The notes below the pieces were generated by a model, which saw only the letters and a program-made list of their open reading frames with translations, searched no databases and was not told where the DNA came from. From positions 1,240,001 through 1,304,000 of the forward strand of contig OY725491.1 of assembly GCA_963281255.1 (NCBI GenBank): 64,000 nucleotides of DNA, read 5' to 3'. Position 1 is the stretch's first letter. Every line of letters starts with the position of its first letter. Shown piece by piece: positions 8,768 through 19,800 of this stretch. Position numbers and translations under genes: made by a program. The stretch comes from Aphrocallistes beatrix. Lineage: Eukaryota; Porifera; Hexactinellida; Sceptrulophora; Aphrocallistidae.

Positions 8768-11209
8768 ATGGCAGAACCTAACAAGAAGTCAACGGTCTTG
8801 TTCCCATCACACAAGAAAAGAAAATACTCGGATCATGATGATACGTTATCAATGGGGAGTTTAGTAATTCCTGAACTTGATCTTCAATACACAGCTTCTG
8901 AAGAAACAATAATTTGCGCACAAACCTATGACTACGATGAAGATACTTCAGTGACACAGCATCAGACTCCCCTTGTCGATCAATATTGTTTTCAATTGAT
9001 GACATCTTCACAATTATGGTATCTCGAAGATACAGATTTAGTACTGTTATCTGAATTCAGCATTAACGCAGGTAGGTGTAGACATCGAATATTTTCAATA
9101 CATGACAATAAATTGGTTGACTTCTTTTAGATAAAATTTCACTTAAAAGCTCTTTGATAGTCATTAATACTGAAGCACGCGTGTGCCAAGCTTGCTCTTC
9201 AATACAATGCCTCCACTTTCAAGCCTACGAAAGATGCCATTACAGATATAACGATTGTTTTCGCATAATACAAGCCTCATCACTTTCAGGAATTCAATAT
9301 TTTTCCTTAAACACTAAGATCATCATTTTGAAAGATATGAATGACATTCATGTATTAAGGTTAAATGAAGAAAAATGGTTTTGTGACTCATGCAACAAAT
9401 TATGTAAGCTGAAAAAAATAATAGAAACTTTGCTTATTCCACTTAAATCTGAAATATCTCGGAAATCTGAGCCAAAAATCATATATGAATCAGTTTCAAA
9501 TAATCCAATACCATTTTCCTTTAACCAAAATCAGAGTTTAATCTATCAGAAACAAATTTTTGAAGGGCTTAATTTACCCCAGGATCTATGTCCTGACATT
9601 GGTAATTGCAAAAATGGTTACAAATATCCATCATATAACTTAAAATTAGAAAATACAGGAATTACCCTCTACCTAGAAAATGATGTACGGCAGTTGAAGG
9701 AACACAGAGGTACTTTAATTACCCAATTAAAACTAATTTTGATTAAAAGATATTTTAATCATTTTTTTGTGTGTAGTATATTGTTCATATTGCTGTGGCC
9801 CATGTCGATGCAGGGCTAATTTCGATGGAGGAGCTTTTTTATTACTCAACTTAAATAACAGACATTTAGTTCACTATGGCCTATTATACGAATATAGTGA
9901 GTTGATGACTCACTCAAAGAATCCTCTTTTCAGCTATATTAAGTTAGACTCATCAATTATTTTATTATTTATGTGTTGCTTCTACTGAATTAAGAATAAA
10001 TACACTGATTTAGGGCCAAAAACAGCAAGCTATTGAGAATGGGGGCGCAACAACAGTATCGCTGTCACATTGTGCAACATGCTTGGAATTCATATCTCAG
10101 ACTGGTAGATATTGATTATTCTGATAACTTCTGTTGTTCGATTTGCAAAGAAAATCCTCCTTTAATAATTTTAGATGGTATTGCGATGGGAACAACCAAA
10201 AGACTACCAGTTAAACTGGAGAATATTGATGCATCTATAATTTATTCAAAAATTCCATTGAAAGAGCGTATTTACATAGCGGATTCCAAGATACGTGAAA
10301 TATTACTTAAATTTACAGATTCAGGAATTGACAGCGATGAATTCACCAACATTTTAAGCTCTATTCAACCAGAATTTGCTCAATACATAATTTTCTGCTC
10401 TGAATCTCACGGTACATTAAGGATTATTAGTGATAATTACCCTTTTGTCCCTGAGATTATTCGAACATTATCACAATGTGAATCAATTACCGCGATCACT
10501 CGGATAACTGCGGCATCAAGCTGCCAACGCAAACTACTTGCAGAATTAGCGAAGCAACAAACAGTTTCATTATCTGATACTCAAGCTTTATATCTCAAAA
10601 TGAACTTTTTGAAACTTCTCATCAATTCATTGCAACCTAACATAGATATTCACAATAATCAAATCATATTACAAGAAAGTGTTGCAAGTCTGTTAGAATC
10701 TATCCTTAAGCAGATACAATTCCTTCTAAGAAAGCCTACCCGTGAATTGTTGGAAGAAAATGAATCCTGTGATGATTTCTTCAACTGCTTTCCTGCATTA
10801 CGTAAAAATTTTAGGTAATCCAATCAAGTAAATATATTATAACATTTCTCTGTTGATCACACGCATTGTAATTCACTACAAATTCCAGGAACTTTGTTAG
10901 ATAACAGTTCAATTTTATTCTAAACTAAATTCTAAGTGTACCAGGTTTTGAATGTCTTTAATGCGCGCTCTAATCGATTAAAAAAAAAATCTAATCTTAA
11001 GGATACAATTGATAATTACTTATTCTTTATTTAGGATTCCTCGATATCATGATGAAAATAGCGAAACTCAAAGCAAGCGTACTAAATTATACCCTAAACA
11101 CCAGAGATTCTCTCCTGGACTTTTAGTAATGGCGTGTCAGCACAAAATATGCTATGGTTTTGAGATAATGTCCTCAAGAGAGTCAACATCAACTCACGTT
11201 ATTTCCTAG
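8768..11209 (+). CDS. KDZ (Kyakuja-Dileera-Zisupton)/HMGXB3-type gene, five exons, intact
   Basis: Exons 8768-9071, 9131-9709, 9777-9942, 10014-10814 and 11035-11209 join in phase at GT-AG introns of 59, 67, 71 and 220 bp, giving 674 residues without a stop. Exon 2 has cysteine clusters (CQACSSIQCLHF, WFCDSCNKLC). Exon 3 starts VYCSYCCGPCRCRANFDGGA. Exon 4 has QYRCHIVQHAWNSYLRLVDI, FCCSICKENPPLIILDGIAM. Exon 5 has FSPGLLVMACQHKICYGFEI. This order matches the CxC-cluster plus KDZ-transposase architecture of HMG-domain-containing-protein-3-like proteins. The frame ends soon after CYGFEIM, before the conserved YDNAC-type catalytic region, so any transposase would be catalytically incomplete. Either a truncated element or a co-opted gene. 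Confidence 0.75.
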
Positions 11210-11313
11210 CATGTATGAATAAAATAAATCAGAATTAAACTATTTTGATTGTTATAAATTCTACAATGCTAAAATAAATTAACATGTGCAATTCTACAAT
11301 GGTATAATAACTA

Positions 11314-12400
11314 CTAATAGGTGCAATTCTTGCATTTGAAAGGCCCAGAGAAAGAGGTATTAGGAAGATTATAGCATCTGTTATGGTACCAAAACCCACA
11401 ACCGTCACATTGAACAGTTAAAGTAGTATCACCAACTAATTTAACATATGCAAATTCTGGCAGATTGCAGTCACATATGCAATCAATCGTATATCGATAT
11501 GGCATTGGGATTTTGCCAGTACGTATTCCACGGGTTTTGGAAGGAAATGGGGTGACCGTTTCAGTTTAAATACATCTCAAATAATGTTCCCTGATTTCTT
11601 TCTGATTCCAAGTGAGATATACTGGATCATCTCCCACTGCTATTGCAGTGGCAACTGCGGCGGCAAATATCCCACAATCTGTTATACCAGTCTGTTTCTG
11701 AATTCTTGGCACCACAACCTCCAGCTGCATACTATTGCCAGCATATAAAAATGCCAGTTGGGTATCTAAGTACATTGTTGTCTCGCCATAGAACATCGAA
11801 TCATACAAATTCACACCACCTCTGCCATCATAACTAGAACAGACCCAGTGGTTCTTCTTTGTGAAGTGAATCTGAACGCTTGGGAGATAATGTGCCACTT
11901 TCTTAAAACTGAGATTCTAGAATGGTTTAAATAATCAATACTTTTGCAATATTTACTCTATTTATAATAAATAGTGCACCATCGCTAATCAGACAATACA
12001 TAAGATCAAAAATAGTACAAATAATTATTTCTAATAGTAGTTGGACCAGCCAAGATACATGGACCAGCCAATGGACCAGCCAAGATACAATTCTCCTCAA
12101 TATATGCGCCGTATATCCTGCTAGATTTCCTTTTAGTAATTCCAGCATCTGTTCTTCATACTACGGTAGATCAATTTGATGATTATTTGTCTTGTGAGAA
12201 AAACTGTCCCATATTGTATCTTTTTGCGCAGATATCAAATCGCGGAATTTTTCCGGGCCCAAGACTGTCAGAGTATCTTTCCAAGTCATCACAATACCAA
12301 CCACTTCACCAGTAACTTTGTGAAAGCTATCACACGTTTTTATCAAAGTTTCCCGCGCATTCGATTTAAAAGGGGCATGTGGATCAATAAAATTATAATT
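11314..12400 (-). pseudogene. Ulp1-type cysteine protease with PHD finger (broken by in-frame stops)
   Basis: Minus-strand order: 12400-12161 encodes TCDSFHKVTGEVVGIVMTWK, DTLTVLGPEKFRDLISAQ and ends at TAG (12161-12163). The same frame continues YEEQMLELLKGNL. After an intron-like gap, 11898-11566 carries the C48 protease core: FTKKNHWVCSS (His), NLYDSMF (Asp), QKQTGITDCGIFAAA (Gln/Cys). After TAA at 11566-11568 the same frame continues into a PHD finger at 11505-11314 (CICDCNLPE, CDGCGFWYHNRCYNLP, FKCKNC). Ulp1-PHD proteins accompany Zisupton-class and other animal transposons. It converges on the KDZ-type gene, so both may belong to one element. Confidence 0.7.
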
Positions 12401-13154
12401 GGACTTAACAAATTAGGTTTAGAGCACCCTAAATAATATTATCAAGTTTTGAGTGGCGTATTTATTGATTTGGTAATAAAATATAAAATCCCTTTATTTA
12501 TTAGCCTATTTCTAAATGTTCCTTGGTGCGAAACAGATCGAAGTCATGAACACTTTGTAGAAAACCACAGAAGTAGAAAGAATTTAATTTATGCATTATT
12601 TGTTTCCGCATGCGGATAAGCCTTATCCGCATGCGGATGAACTTATTTAATATATGGTTTTGCGACATGTCGTGTTTTGCGACATGTCGCGTTTTGTATA
12701 TAAAGGTGTGAAAATATAGACATAACGTTTAAGTTATTGCAAACGATGACAGCCTACAATAATGTCGTACAATGATTTCTATTGTCGTGTTTCGTATTTT
12801 GCGACATGTCGCATTAATATTCACCTAAAATATTCAACCCATTCATATTGGTTGTTTGTATGAATTAAGAATATTTAAATATTAAAATCAAGCTATGTCA
12901 CAACTGCAATCTCACACTTGCAGTTTGTAACGAGTGTTAAAACCAGAACAATATAAATTCATATGCATTACATATTTTGAAATGAATATTTAATTTTCAA
13001 ATTAAGATTGTAAAAATGATACGTTTTAGGAAAAATCTGCAAATCCAAAAAGGTGTCAAAATTGTCCTATGTACCTCAATTGATCAAAATTTGATAGGGT
13101 TGCCATCATCAATTGAGTGTTTAATACTTTGTATGGACCTTCAAAGGTGTTCCA
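12401..13154. other. intergenic with palindromic motifs
   Basis: No gene seen. Contains the 33-bp palindrome at 12605-12637, GCGACATGTCG-type palindromes at about 12661, 12678 and 12799, and the GGTGTGAAAATAT module (about 12700-12790) related to 38740-38930 and 59335-59510. Confidence 0.6.
12605..12637. repeat. 33-bp palindrome CCGCATGCGGATAAG
   Basis: Arm TCCGCATGCGGATAAG (12605-12620), one central C, then its exact complement (12622-12637). The arm itself contains the nested palindrome CCGCATGCGG. Confidence 0.9.
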
Positions 13155-13311
13155 CATAAGCGGATCCAGGGGGGGGCCCAGGGGGCCTGGGCCCCCCCTT
13201 CGAGGACTAGCCTAATGCACTCGTTCTCGTAGTAGTATATTCCTTGTTACATATTTGGGGGGGCCATTTTCTTTAGGCCAATCTAGAAAGGCGACCCTTT
13301 CCAGATTGGTC

Positions 13312-13551
13312 TGCGCATGGGGACATCTGCTACTGTTGAGAGGGCCAATTCTGCCCTGACATATGTAAAGACGGAACTCCGTAGCTCAATTCAATGGGTG
13401 AAGAACGATTAAATGATTTAATTCTTCTTTATGTCCACAAAGACTTTAATCTCACGTATTCTGAGATTGTAGATCGGTTTGCCATTAAAAGACCACGCTT
13501 GATGAAGTTAAGAAATCTATTAGATAACGCAGGTGATGAGAGTGAGTGCTA
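13312..13551 (+). pseudogene. hAT transposase C-terminal (dimerisation) remnant
   Basis: Reads MGTSATVERANSALTYVKTE (LRSSI), then with a one-base shift GEERLNDLILLYVHKDFNLT, YSEIVDRFAIKRPRLMKL. This is the hATC pattern of Ser/Thr-x-x-x-ER-x-FS-like start, LRS, ERL-x-L, H+D. The rest of the transposase is absent or displaced. Confidence 0.7.
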
Positions 13552-13964
13552 GCCATCAGCAGCTGCTAGTTTTCAGTCTCTAGTGGTAATACAGTGGCAC
13601 AGTATTACATACTAAAAAATATTATGAATCTTAGTATAGTACAGGTATCCCTCGCCGTTCGCGGGGGTTACGTTCCTGAGAATTGTCGCGAATGGCAAAA
13701 TCGCGAACGGCAAGACGTTAGTTCAATGCTAATAGTGGGGTTACGTTCCTAGATTATAAAAACGACGCTAGATACAGTTTGCTAAATACGCTATTGATTC
13801 AATAGTTGAGCTGTAGTACTCATACAAACACTGGCACAAGTGAAATGGTAATAAATGAAGTGATAAATGAAAGATATAGATCCCCTAGTAGCAAACCTAA
13901 GTACCATACCTAAATATTAAAGTCTATCCGTACAATCACCAACCAATTTCCTCTCGGCATGATG

Positions 13965-14159
13965 CAGGCTTTCATCCAGGCGTACTGGGCCTAGAGGCGC
14001 GTATTTGGTCCCATGGATCATAATTAGGCGTATGATTTAGGCGCGCGGCATACGCCTACGCGTCGCATAAAATATATATAAAAATGCAGAGTCTAGGCGC
14101 GTAGAAAAATGGTGGCGCCCATTTAGGCGTGTGACTTTGGAAAGCTGGATGAAACCCTG
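13965..14159 (+). mobile_element. hAT MITE (CAGGSTTTCATCC family), copy 1
   Basis: 195 bp. Left end CAGGCTTTCATCCAGG, inverted right end CAGGGTTTCATCCAGC, internal GGCGCGCGGCATACGCC-type inverted motifs. Flanked by an 8-bp duplication with one mismatch (GCATGATG / TCATGATG). A second copy lies inverted at 46117-46320. Confidence 0.9.
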
Positions 14160-14397
14160 TCATGATGTAATTATTAGGTAGAAAATTATAAGTATAGAGA
14201 CAATAGGAACAGTAATGATATTGCCAGGATAATATGGAGATACATATAAGCATAGCATTCTATACACTAAGGCAATGGTGCTGATTAGTGGACTTGGACT
14301 AGGGATTGGTTAGATCAGTCAAATTTGATTTCCTAAAAGGGTCCGATTATGCTGGTATATAGCTTCGGACATTGCATACTGATCGTTTTCATGAATT

Positions 14398-15728
14398 CTA
14401 CATCGATTTACTTCGAAATGGTTTGAGGATAAGAGTTTCCAATAGAAGCCTATTATCAAACTCCTTGCCATTGTCACTCTGGAGTATGTTCGGTGCACCA
14501 AGTGAATAGAAGATTGTGACAAGATTGCTGGCAACTTCTTCCGCACATTTTTGTTTTAATGGTTTTAATACTACCCACTTAGTGAAGTGATCCTGGTAAT
14601 TTAAAATCCACTTAAATCCGATATCTGGCACAGTACGCATATCGATAAGATCAACCTGTCCCCGTGAGCCAAAGCTTGTAGACAGAATTGGATTTGCTAC
14701 TAAAGATTTCTGACTCTTTTTGGAAATTCTTGCCTGATGGCTCGGGCTGTGCTCTAAGAATAGCCTCACTAACCCAACACTGATATAGATGTTGCAGTGC
14801 AAACGCGAGATTGGTGTACACGCGTGTACACTGGTGTAAACCCGGGTTTCCATTAAGTTTGATAATCTCGCGTTTACACCAGTGTAAACGCGAGTACCTA
14901 TATAATTAAATATTGTGGTTGATTTATTACTCTAGAATACGATATGATGAATTGTTTATTGTTAAAACAGTATACTATATTAATTATACACCGGTGTGAA
15001 CGCGTTCACAGTGGGTAGCGTATACACTGCAACAATCCCACAATAGTACCGAAGATAATTCTACGCAAATGTCCCTTTTCTATACACAAATATCTCAATG
15101 CATGTGTCTAAAATTCCCTAAGTAATACAACTAGAAACCGAGATTATAATACTTATTGAAATCGAATTGCACACGAGAATAAATGATATTAGAAGATGTA
15201 ATTAGTATACGTCTCATCATATCATATTTTAGAGTAATAAATCAACCACAATATTTAATTATATAGGTACTCGCGTTTACACTGGTGTAAACGCGAGATT
15301 ATCAAACTTAATGGAAACCCGGGTTTACACCAGTGTACACGCGTGTACACCAATCTCGCGTTTGCACTGCAACATAGATACCTTGTTCCCTTAAAATTAT
15401 GGTGAATTGGTTTCCATCCTGCAAATCCTGTCTGTTCCCACGACCAATAAAGTTTATCGAACAGGTCTTCGAACGAAACAACTTGGAAGGACTTATCTTT
15501 ATTGTAAGGATCTATATAACGCAATTCCTTTACTTCCAAGACCTTAAGAACGCGAAAATGCTAGAGGGATCGATCAGCTCGGGGATACGTCCCGCTTGGA
15601 TCGCAGAGTTGCTCGATTATCCCTTCTATCTCTTTATTATTCCAGATACGACACTTTGGCTCCTGTTTTTTAGCCAGTACTTCGTCTTCAAACTTTCGAC
15701 GGTGGTAATTTAAACGAATATCAGACAT
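14398..15728 (-). pseudogene. KRBA2/SCAND3-like gypsy-type integrase pseudogene
   Basis: Starts MSDIRLNYHRRKFEDEVLAK at 15728, reads IIEQLCDPSGTYPRADRSL, then an in-frame TAG near 15560, then ELRYIDPYNKDKSFQVVSFE, DLFDKLYWSWEQTGFAGWKP. At 15374-14790 a MITE interrupts. It resumes with STSFGSRGQVDLIDMRTVPD, FKWILNYQDHFTKWVVLKPL and LGAPNILQSDNGKEFDNRLL. The first two catalytic Asp (DLIDM, SDNGKEF) are present; the Glu region is missing after a frame change. This integrase type occurs in domesticated KRAB-A/SCAN proteins and in Ginger DNA transposons. Confidence 0.8.
14790..15374. mobile_element. 585-bp palindromic MITE inside the integrase pseudogene
   Basis: Near-perfect inverted repeats of about 165 bp starting TGTTGCAGTGCAAACGCGAG, containing nested palindromes (GTGTACACGCGTGTACAC, GTTTACACCAGTGTAAAC). 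Flanked by TAGA (14786-14789, 15375-15378). Removing it brings the two halves of the integrase gene together. Confidence 0.9.
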
Positions 15729-15779
15729 ATGAACAAAAGTACGTGTAGGAAAATAAGATTTTTTATATGTACTTATAAT

Positions 15780-16072
15780 TTATTTGGCTCTTATAACAAA
15801 CAGGAAAGATAGATCATCCATCTGCCCCATCTGTACCAGGACGAAAGCAGTAAAGAAAATAAGATCTATCATTATTTTTATAATTTTTTTAAATTTGATT
15901 CTCGATAGTTCGATTATTGCACCTGTTCCTCCCATCTGTATCAGGTAGTAAACATATTTAAAATGTAAACAGTTACAAAATCGACATATCAAAGATGTTT
16001 ATCATGTGAAAGTGAAAGCATTAGGGAAGCCGTCTAAAATAGTAGTACATTAAACAAATTGAAAATAAAATG
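15780..16072. other. non-coding part of the Ginger-like element
   Basis: No credible gene. AT-rich, with CATCTGTACCAGG / CATCTGTATCAGG near 15830 and 15933. It leads to the palindrome at 16073. Confidence 0.4.
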
Positions 16073-16098
16073 TTAACATCTACCGCGGTAGATGTTAA
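16073..16098. repeat. perfect 26-bp palindrome
   Basis: TTAACATCTACCG followed directly by its complement, with no spacer and no mismatch. It lies upstream of the integrase pseudogene, where it could be a binding site or a hairpin. Function unknown. Confidence 0.9.
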
Positions 16099-16689
16099 TA
16101 TCTTCCAAATGTCAACATGTTCCGTAGCATATACACACATATAGATTAATCGAGTTTTAATAGTAAGGATTAATTTACTTAATATATGTCCACTATGTAT
16201 TAAATTATCTCCAGACCGTTCATGATTTCATAAAAGGGAAGTAGGTTACTAATTATTTAATTAATATGGGTAGTTACAGCAAATTTACAATTGTATTATA
16301 ATTTTGAAATCAAAATAAACTAACTGATCTAACCAATCCCTAGTCCAAGTCCACTAATCAGCACCATTGCCTTAGTGTATAGAATGCTATGGTATTAGGT
16401 TATGGACTTATGGTAGCCCATGAAACTAATGAAGAGAGTAACGAAAACCGCGAATAGTCGAGGGAGCGAGTCGCGAATAGCAAAACAAGACTCAAAATAT
16501 TTTCCGCGAATGGCAAACCCGCGAACGGCGAGGGCTGCCTGTATATGCAAATGGTCATTCGATATGGGTTTTAACATAATTATTTTAAAAATTTTCTGGG
16601 GGGAGACCCCCCAGACCCCCCCGAAAGTCGCTCGTTCCACTCCCTTTGGGCCCCCCCTTTCGTGAAATCCTGGATCCGCCCCTGTTCCA

Positions 16690-17267
16690 TTTTGACATTT
16701 AATTTCGAATCAAAAATCGTATAGTAACTTCGTCTGCCCATAAACATTCCACACCTTTTCTACAAATTTTATTAATATCACACTTATGGTATTCTCAAAA
16801 CTCGTTATGGAGGAAACGAAAAAATAGGGAAGAACTCATTTCAGAAGTAGGCCACTATAGATAGTAATCGTCGGCAAACTAAAAATGTCGAGAATATGTA
16901 TAACAATATTATATTATCTTGTACTCTATAAAAAATCGATAACTAGTCAATAATGTTATCATAATGCTGACACATATTATTAGTAACGTGATATAGTTAC
17001 GCTTCAAAATGATGAACACCCAAGTAGTAGTCATGACAGCCGGTGGGCCCTGACAAGACCCTAGCTATGCCCATGGGCGTATCTGCAGTACCTGTGAATA
17101 TGATATTCAGTGCAATGTGGGACCATTCTGGCAGTTTAAAACGTGTCCCGTATTTTAGTCAAAACCCGGGATATCCCGCCGCTGTCCCGTCCCGACCCAG
17201 ATTTTAGTAACAACCTTTAAAACGTATCACTGAAACCAATTGTGCATACGATAGCCTCCATTATGTT
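16690..17267. other. intergenic between the nested elements and the Helitron
   Basis: No gene seen. A C/G-rich piece at 17150-17205 (CCCGTATTTTAG, CCCGGGATATCCCG, CCCGTCCCGACCC) looks like a decayed element end but I could not pair it. Confidence 0.4.
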
Positions 17268-19800
17268 TTATTGTTTCCTTCAGGAGATAACGGCTGGCAC
17301 CTGGGCATTCCCCACAGTAGCGGGAAAGGCTGTGTTACTGCAATGGAGTTCTACTCTTACCGCCTGATGGTGAGGAGCTCTCTGAGCTATCTGCATCTCT
17401 TCGGCAGACTGTTCCACCAGTATATCGTGGACATGTACGCTAAAGTTGAGCAGCAAAGGTTGAACTACATAAAGTTAAACCAGGAAAAGATCAGAGTGGA
17501 TCTATACAAAGGCCTGGCTGATGCAGTATCTGCAGGTGACGTCAATCCTATGGCGTATGGAAAGAGGATCATACTACATTCTTCCTTCACTTGAAGTCCT
17601 CGACAGATGTTCGAGCTCTATCAGGACAGTATGTCTATCGTACGGAAATACGGTAAACCTTATTTATTTATTACATTTACATGTAACCCGAAATGGGAAA
17701 ATATTTCTTCTGCTCTTTTATTGAATCAGAAAGCTACTGACCGTCCAGACTTAACTATAAGATGATTTAGAATGAAATTGCGTGAACTGCTTAATGACAT
17801 CTGCGTTAAGCACATTCTAGGGAGACCACTCGCGCATGTCTACACCATTGAGTTTCAAAAGCGCGGTCTCCCTCATGCACATATCCTGATCATCCTATCT
17901 GATCAGGATAAACCTAGAGATCCCACTATGTATGATAAGATAGTCTGTGCTGAGATTCCTGACAAGGATCTCAACCCTAGACTTTATCATATTGTGAAGT
18001 ACTGCATGATCCACAGTCCATGCGGCGTAGTAAGGAAACAAGCTGCCTGTATGCGCGACGGAAAATGCAGTAAGAAGCACCCCAAAGTATTTTCTCAGTT
18101 TACCACAACCGGTAATGACAGCTATCCTATGTACAAACGTCGAAACAACGGCCGTACAGTTATTGTGAATGGAATTCAGTTGGACAATAGGTGGGTTGTT
18201 CCATACAACCTTTATCTACTTTTGAAATATAATGCTCATATAAATATTGAGATTTGCTCTACCATTAGTGCTGTTGCGTAGATTCGTGAGATCGTAGATC
18301 TGTGAGATTCTTATACTATAGGGCCATGATAGAGCTATTGTCGAATTTTGCATTGGTGATACAGTACACCCTCGATAGTCCGAACCTCGCCAATCCGAAC
18401 CCTCGCCAATCCGAACACTTCATTCTTAAAATCTGAACACCCAAAATATAATTTTATTTGCTTCTATGATTTCAATAAACGTTTATAAACTTAAATCTAT
18501 CAATAAGATTGAGAAACCTCGTTAAATAAACATTCATAGCGAAATAATATCCTTAATATTCTAACAATACAAATATATTATAATGAATGTCCTATTGAAT
18601 TAGTGTTATTTCACTAATCGGAACAAATTCACTAATCCGAACGATTTTTTCGAACATTGGAACAGCCAGATAAGGGGGAGACAGTTTTTGTAAAGTACCA
18701 TGGATGTTTTACAAAATCTATCATAGTATGTTTAGGGGGGGAAAGATTTTGTAGAGGGGACACTTTTTGTAAAAACAGTGCTGGAAGTAGCACGAACAAA
18801 GCAACCATGGACGTCGATGAGATTGTCAATTATCTTGAAGCGCGTTATGTTTCTGCTACTGAATCCTGCTACTGACTCTTTCCGTATGAACTGCTAACCT
18901 ACCACATGTCATGAGGTTAGCTCTCCATCTGGAGCATCACCAGCCTGTCGTGTTTACCGGAGATTCTGACCTTAGTGCTCGCAAGCTCACATACACCAAC
19001 TTCCCTGATGAGTTTGTGTGGAATAAATCCAAACGTGAGTGGACCGAAAGGTTGAAAGGACATGGCAACATGATAGGTCGTGTCTATTCCGCCCATCCCG
19101 GTGAAGGAGAGCGTTACTTCCTCAGAATGCTCCTTAACCATGCAACAGGCTGTACCTGTTACCAGGATATCCGCACTCTCCCTGATGGCACCGTCTGCAC
19201 TACCTTTAAGGAGGCGTGCCGTAGGCGAGGCCTGTTGGAAGATGACCAGGAGTCCGATGACTGTCTCATTGAGGCCGCTACATTCGCTTCCGTGGTGAAA
19301 TCGCACTAGCAATGGCTTTATCTGGAATAGCAGCTCTCCTCCTAGAAGGCGGGAGAATAGTCCATTCTAGGTTGAAAGTTCCTATCACATTGAATGAACT
19401 ATACGTATGTGTGTAATATCACTAAATGGAGTGCTTTAGCCAAACTGATACAGGCCGCTAAGCTTTTAGTTTGGGATGAAGCTCCAATGATGTATATACA
19501 TGCTGCTGAATGTATAGATCGGACATTGAGAGATCTCTGCTCCAATGATCCATTTGGCGGCAAAGTTATTGCATTTGGAGGTGACTTCCGACAAATCCCA
19601 TCATTAGGCGTGGATCGAGGGCCGAGGTCGTATCAGCCTGCCTTAACAGATCTTCACTTTGGCACCATGTCAAAGTGATGAAATTGACCATAAATATGCG
19701 TCTTCGAATGGATTCATGTCAGGATCATGAAGAGGTGAGCAACTTCTCTGACCTTTTATTGAGGGTAGGAGAAGGTACTGATTCGGATATTCTCAATGAT
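17268..19800 (+). pseudogene. Helitron Rep-helicase remnant
   Basis: Pieces in order across frames: GWHLGIPHSSGKGCVTAMEF and LFGRLFHQYIVDMYAKVEQQ (Helitron N-terminal domain), FITFTCNPKW (Rep motif 1, about 17660), HVYTIEFQKRGLPHAHILII (HUH motif, about 17840), the LYHIVKYCMIHSPCG block, MDVDEIVNYLEARYVSATES (about 18807), LALHLEHHQPVVF, then helicase parts SGIAALLLEGGR and KLLVWDEAPMM (Walker B, about 19470), GGDFRQIP. The Walker A segment is missing between about 19285 and 19315. Multiple stops and frame changes occur, and a MITE is inserted at 18362. Confidence 0.9.
18362..18660 (+). mobile_element. Tc1/pogo-type MITE inside the Helitron
   Basis: Starts CAGTACACCCTCGATAGTCC right after a TA, interrupting the Helitron reading ...RAIVEFCIGD. 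The right part has CACTAATCGGAAC and CACTAATCCGAAC repeats. The exact right end is not clear and Helitron homology resumes only at about 18805. Confidence 0.5.

Larger units (their letters stand above)
14251..16391 (-). mobile_element. Ginger/GIN-like element: integrase gene between about 70-bp inverted repeats
   Basis: CATAGCATTCTATACACTAA and the following approximately 50 bp (to about 14320) recur inverted at about 16323-16391. Flanking 7-mers ATATAAG and GTATTAG agree at 5 of 7 positions. It encloses a KRBA2-like integrase pseudogene (15728-14398, minus), a palindromic MITE (14790-15374) and a 26-bp palindrome (16073-16098). A deleted relative with the same ends is at 32243-34258. Confidence 0.75.
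13642..16541 (+). mobile_element. pogo/Tigger-like element with TA duplication
   Basis: The left end CAGGTATCCCTCGCCGTTCG and the inverted right end CAGGCAGCCCTCGCCGTTCG are each bounded by TA (13640-13641, 16542-16543). Subterminal sequence repeats CGCGAATGGCAAA/CGCGAACGGC. No DDE transposase is visible inside. The interior is filled by the insertions at 13965 and 14251. Confidence 0.8.
13155..16684 (+). mobile_element. hAT-type element with 5-bp duplication, host of nested insertions
   Basis: The left end CATAAGCGGATCCAGG and the inverted right end CAGGGGCGGATCCAGG (minus, from 16684) are flanked on both sides by TTCCA (13150-13154, 16685-16689). A hAT dimerisation-domain remnant lies at 13312-13551. 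Most of the interior is occupied by the pogo-like element 13642-16541. A 5-bp duplication is unlike classical 8-bp hATs but is repeated by elements at 35495 and 47342. Confidence 0.75.
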
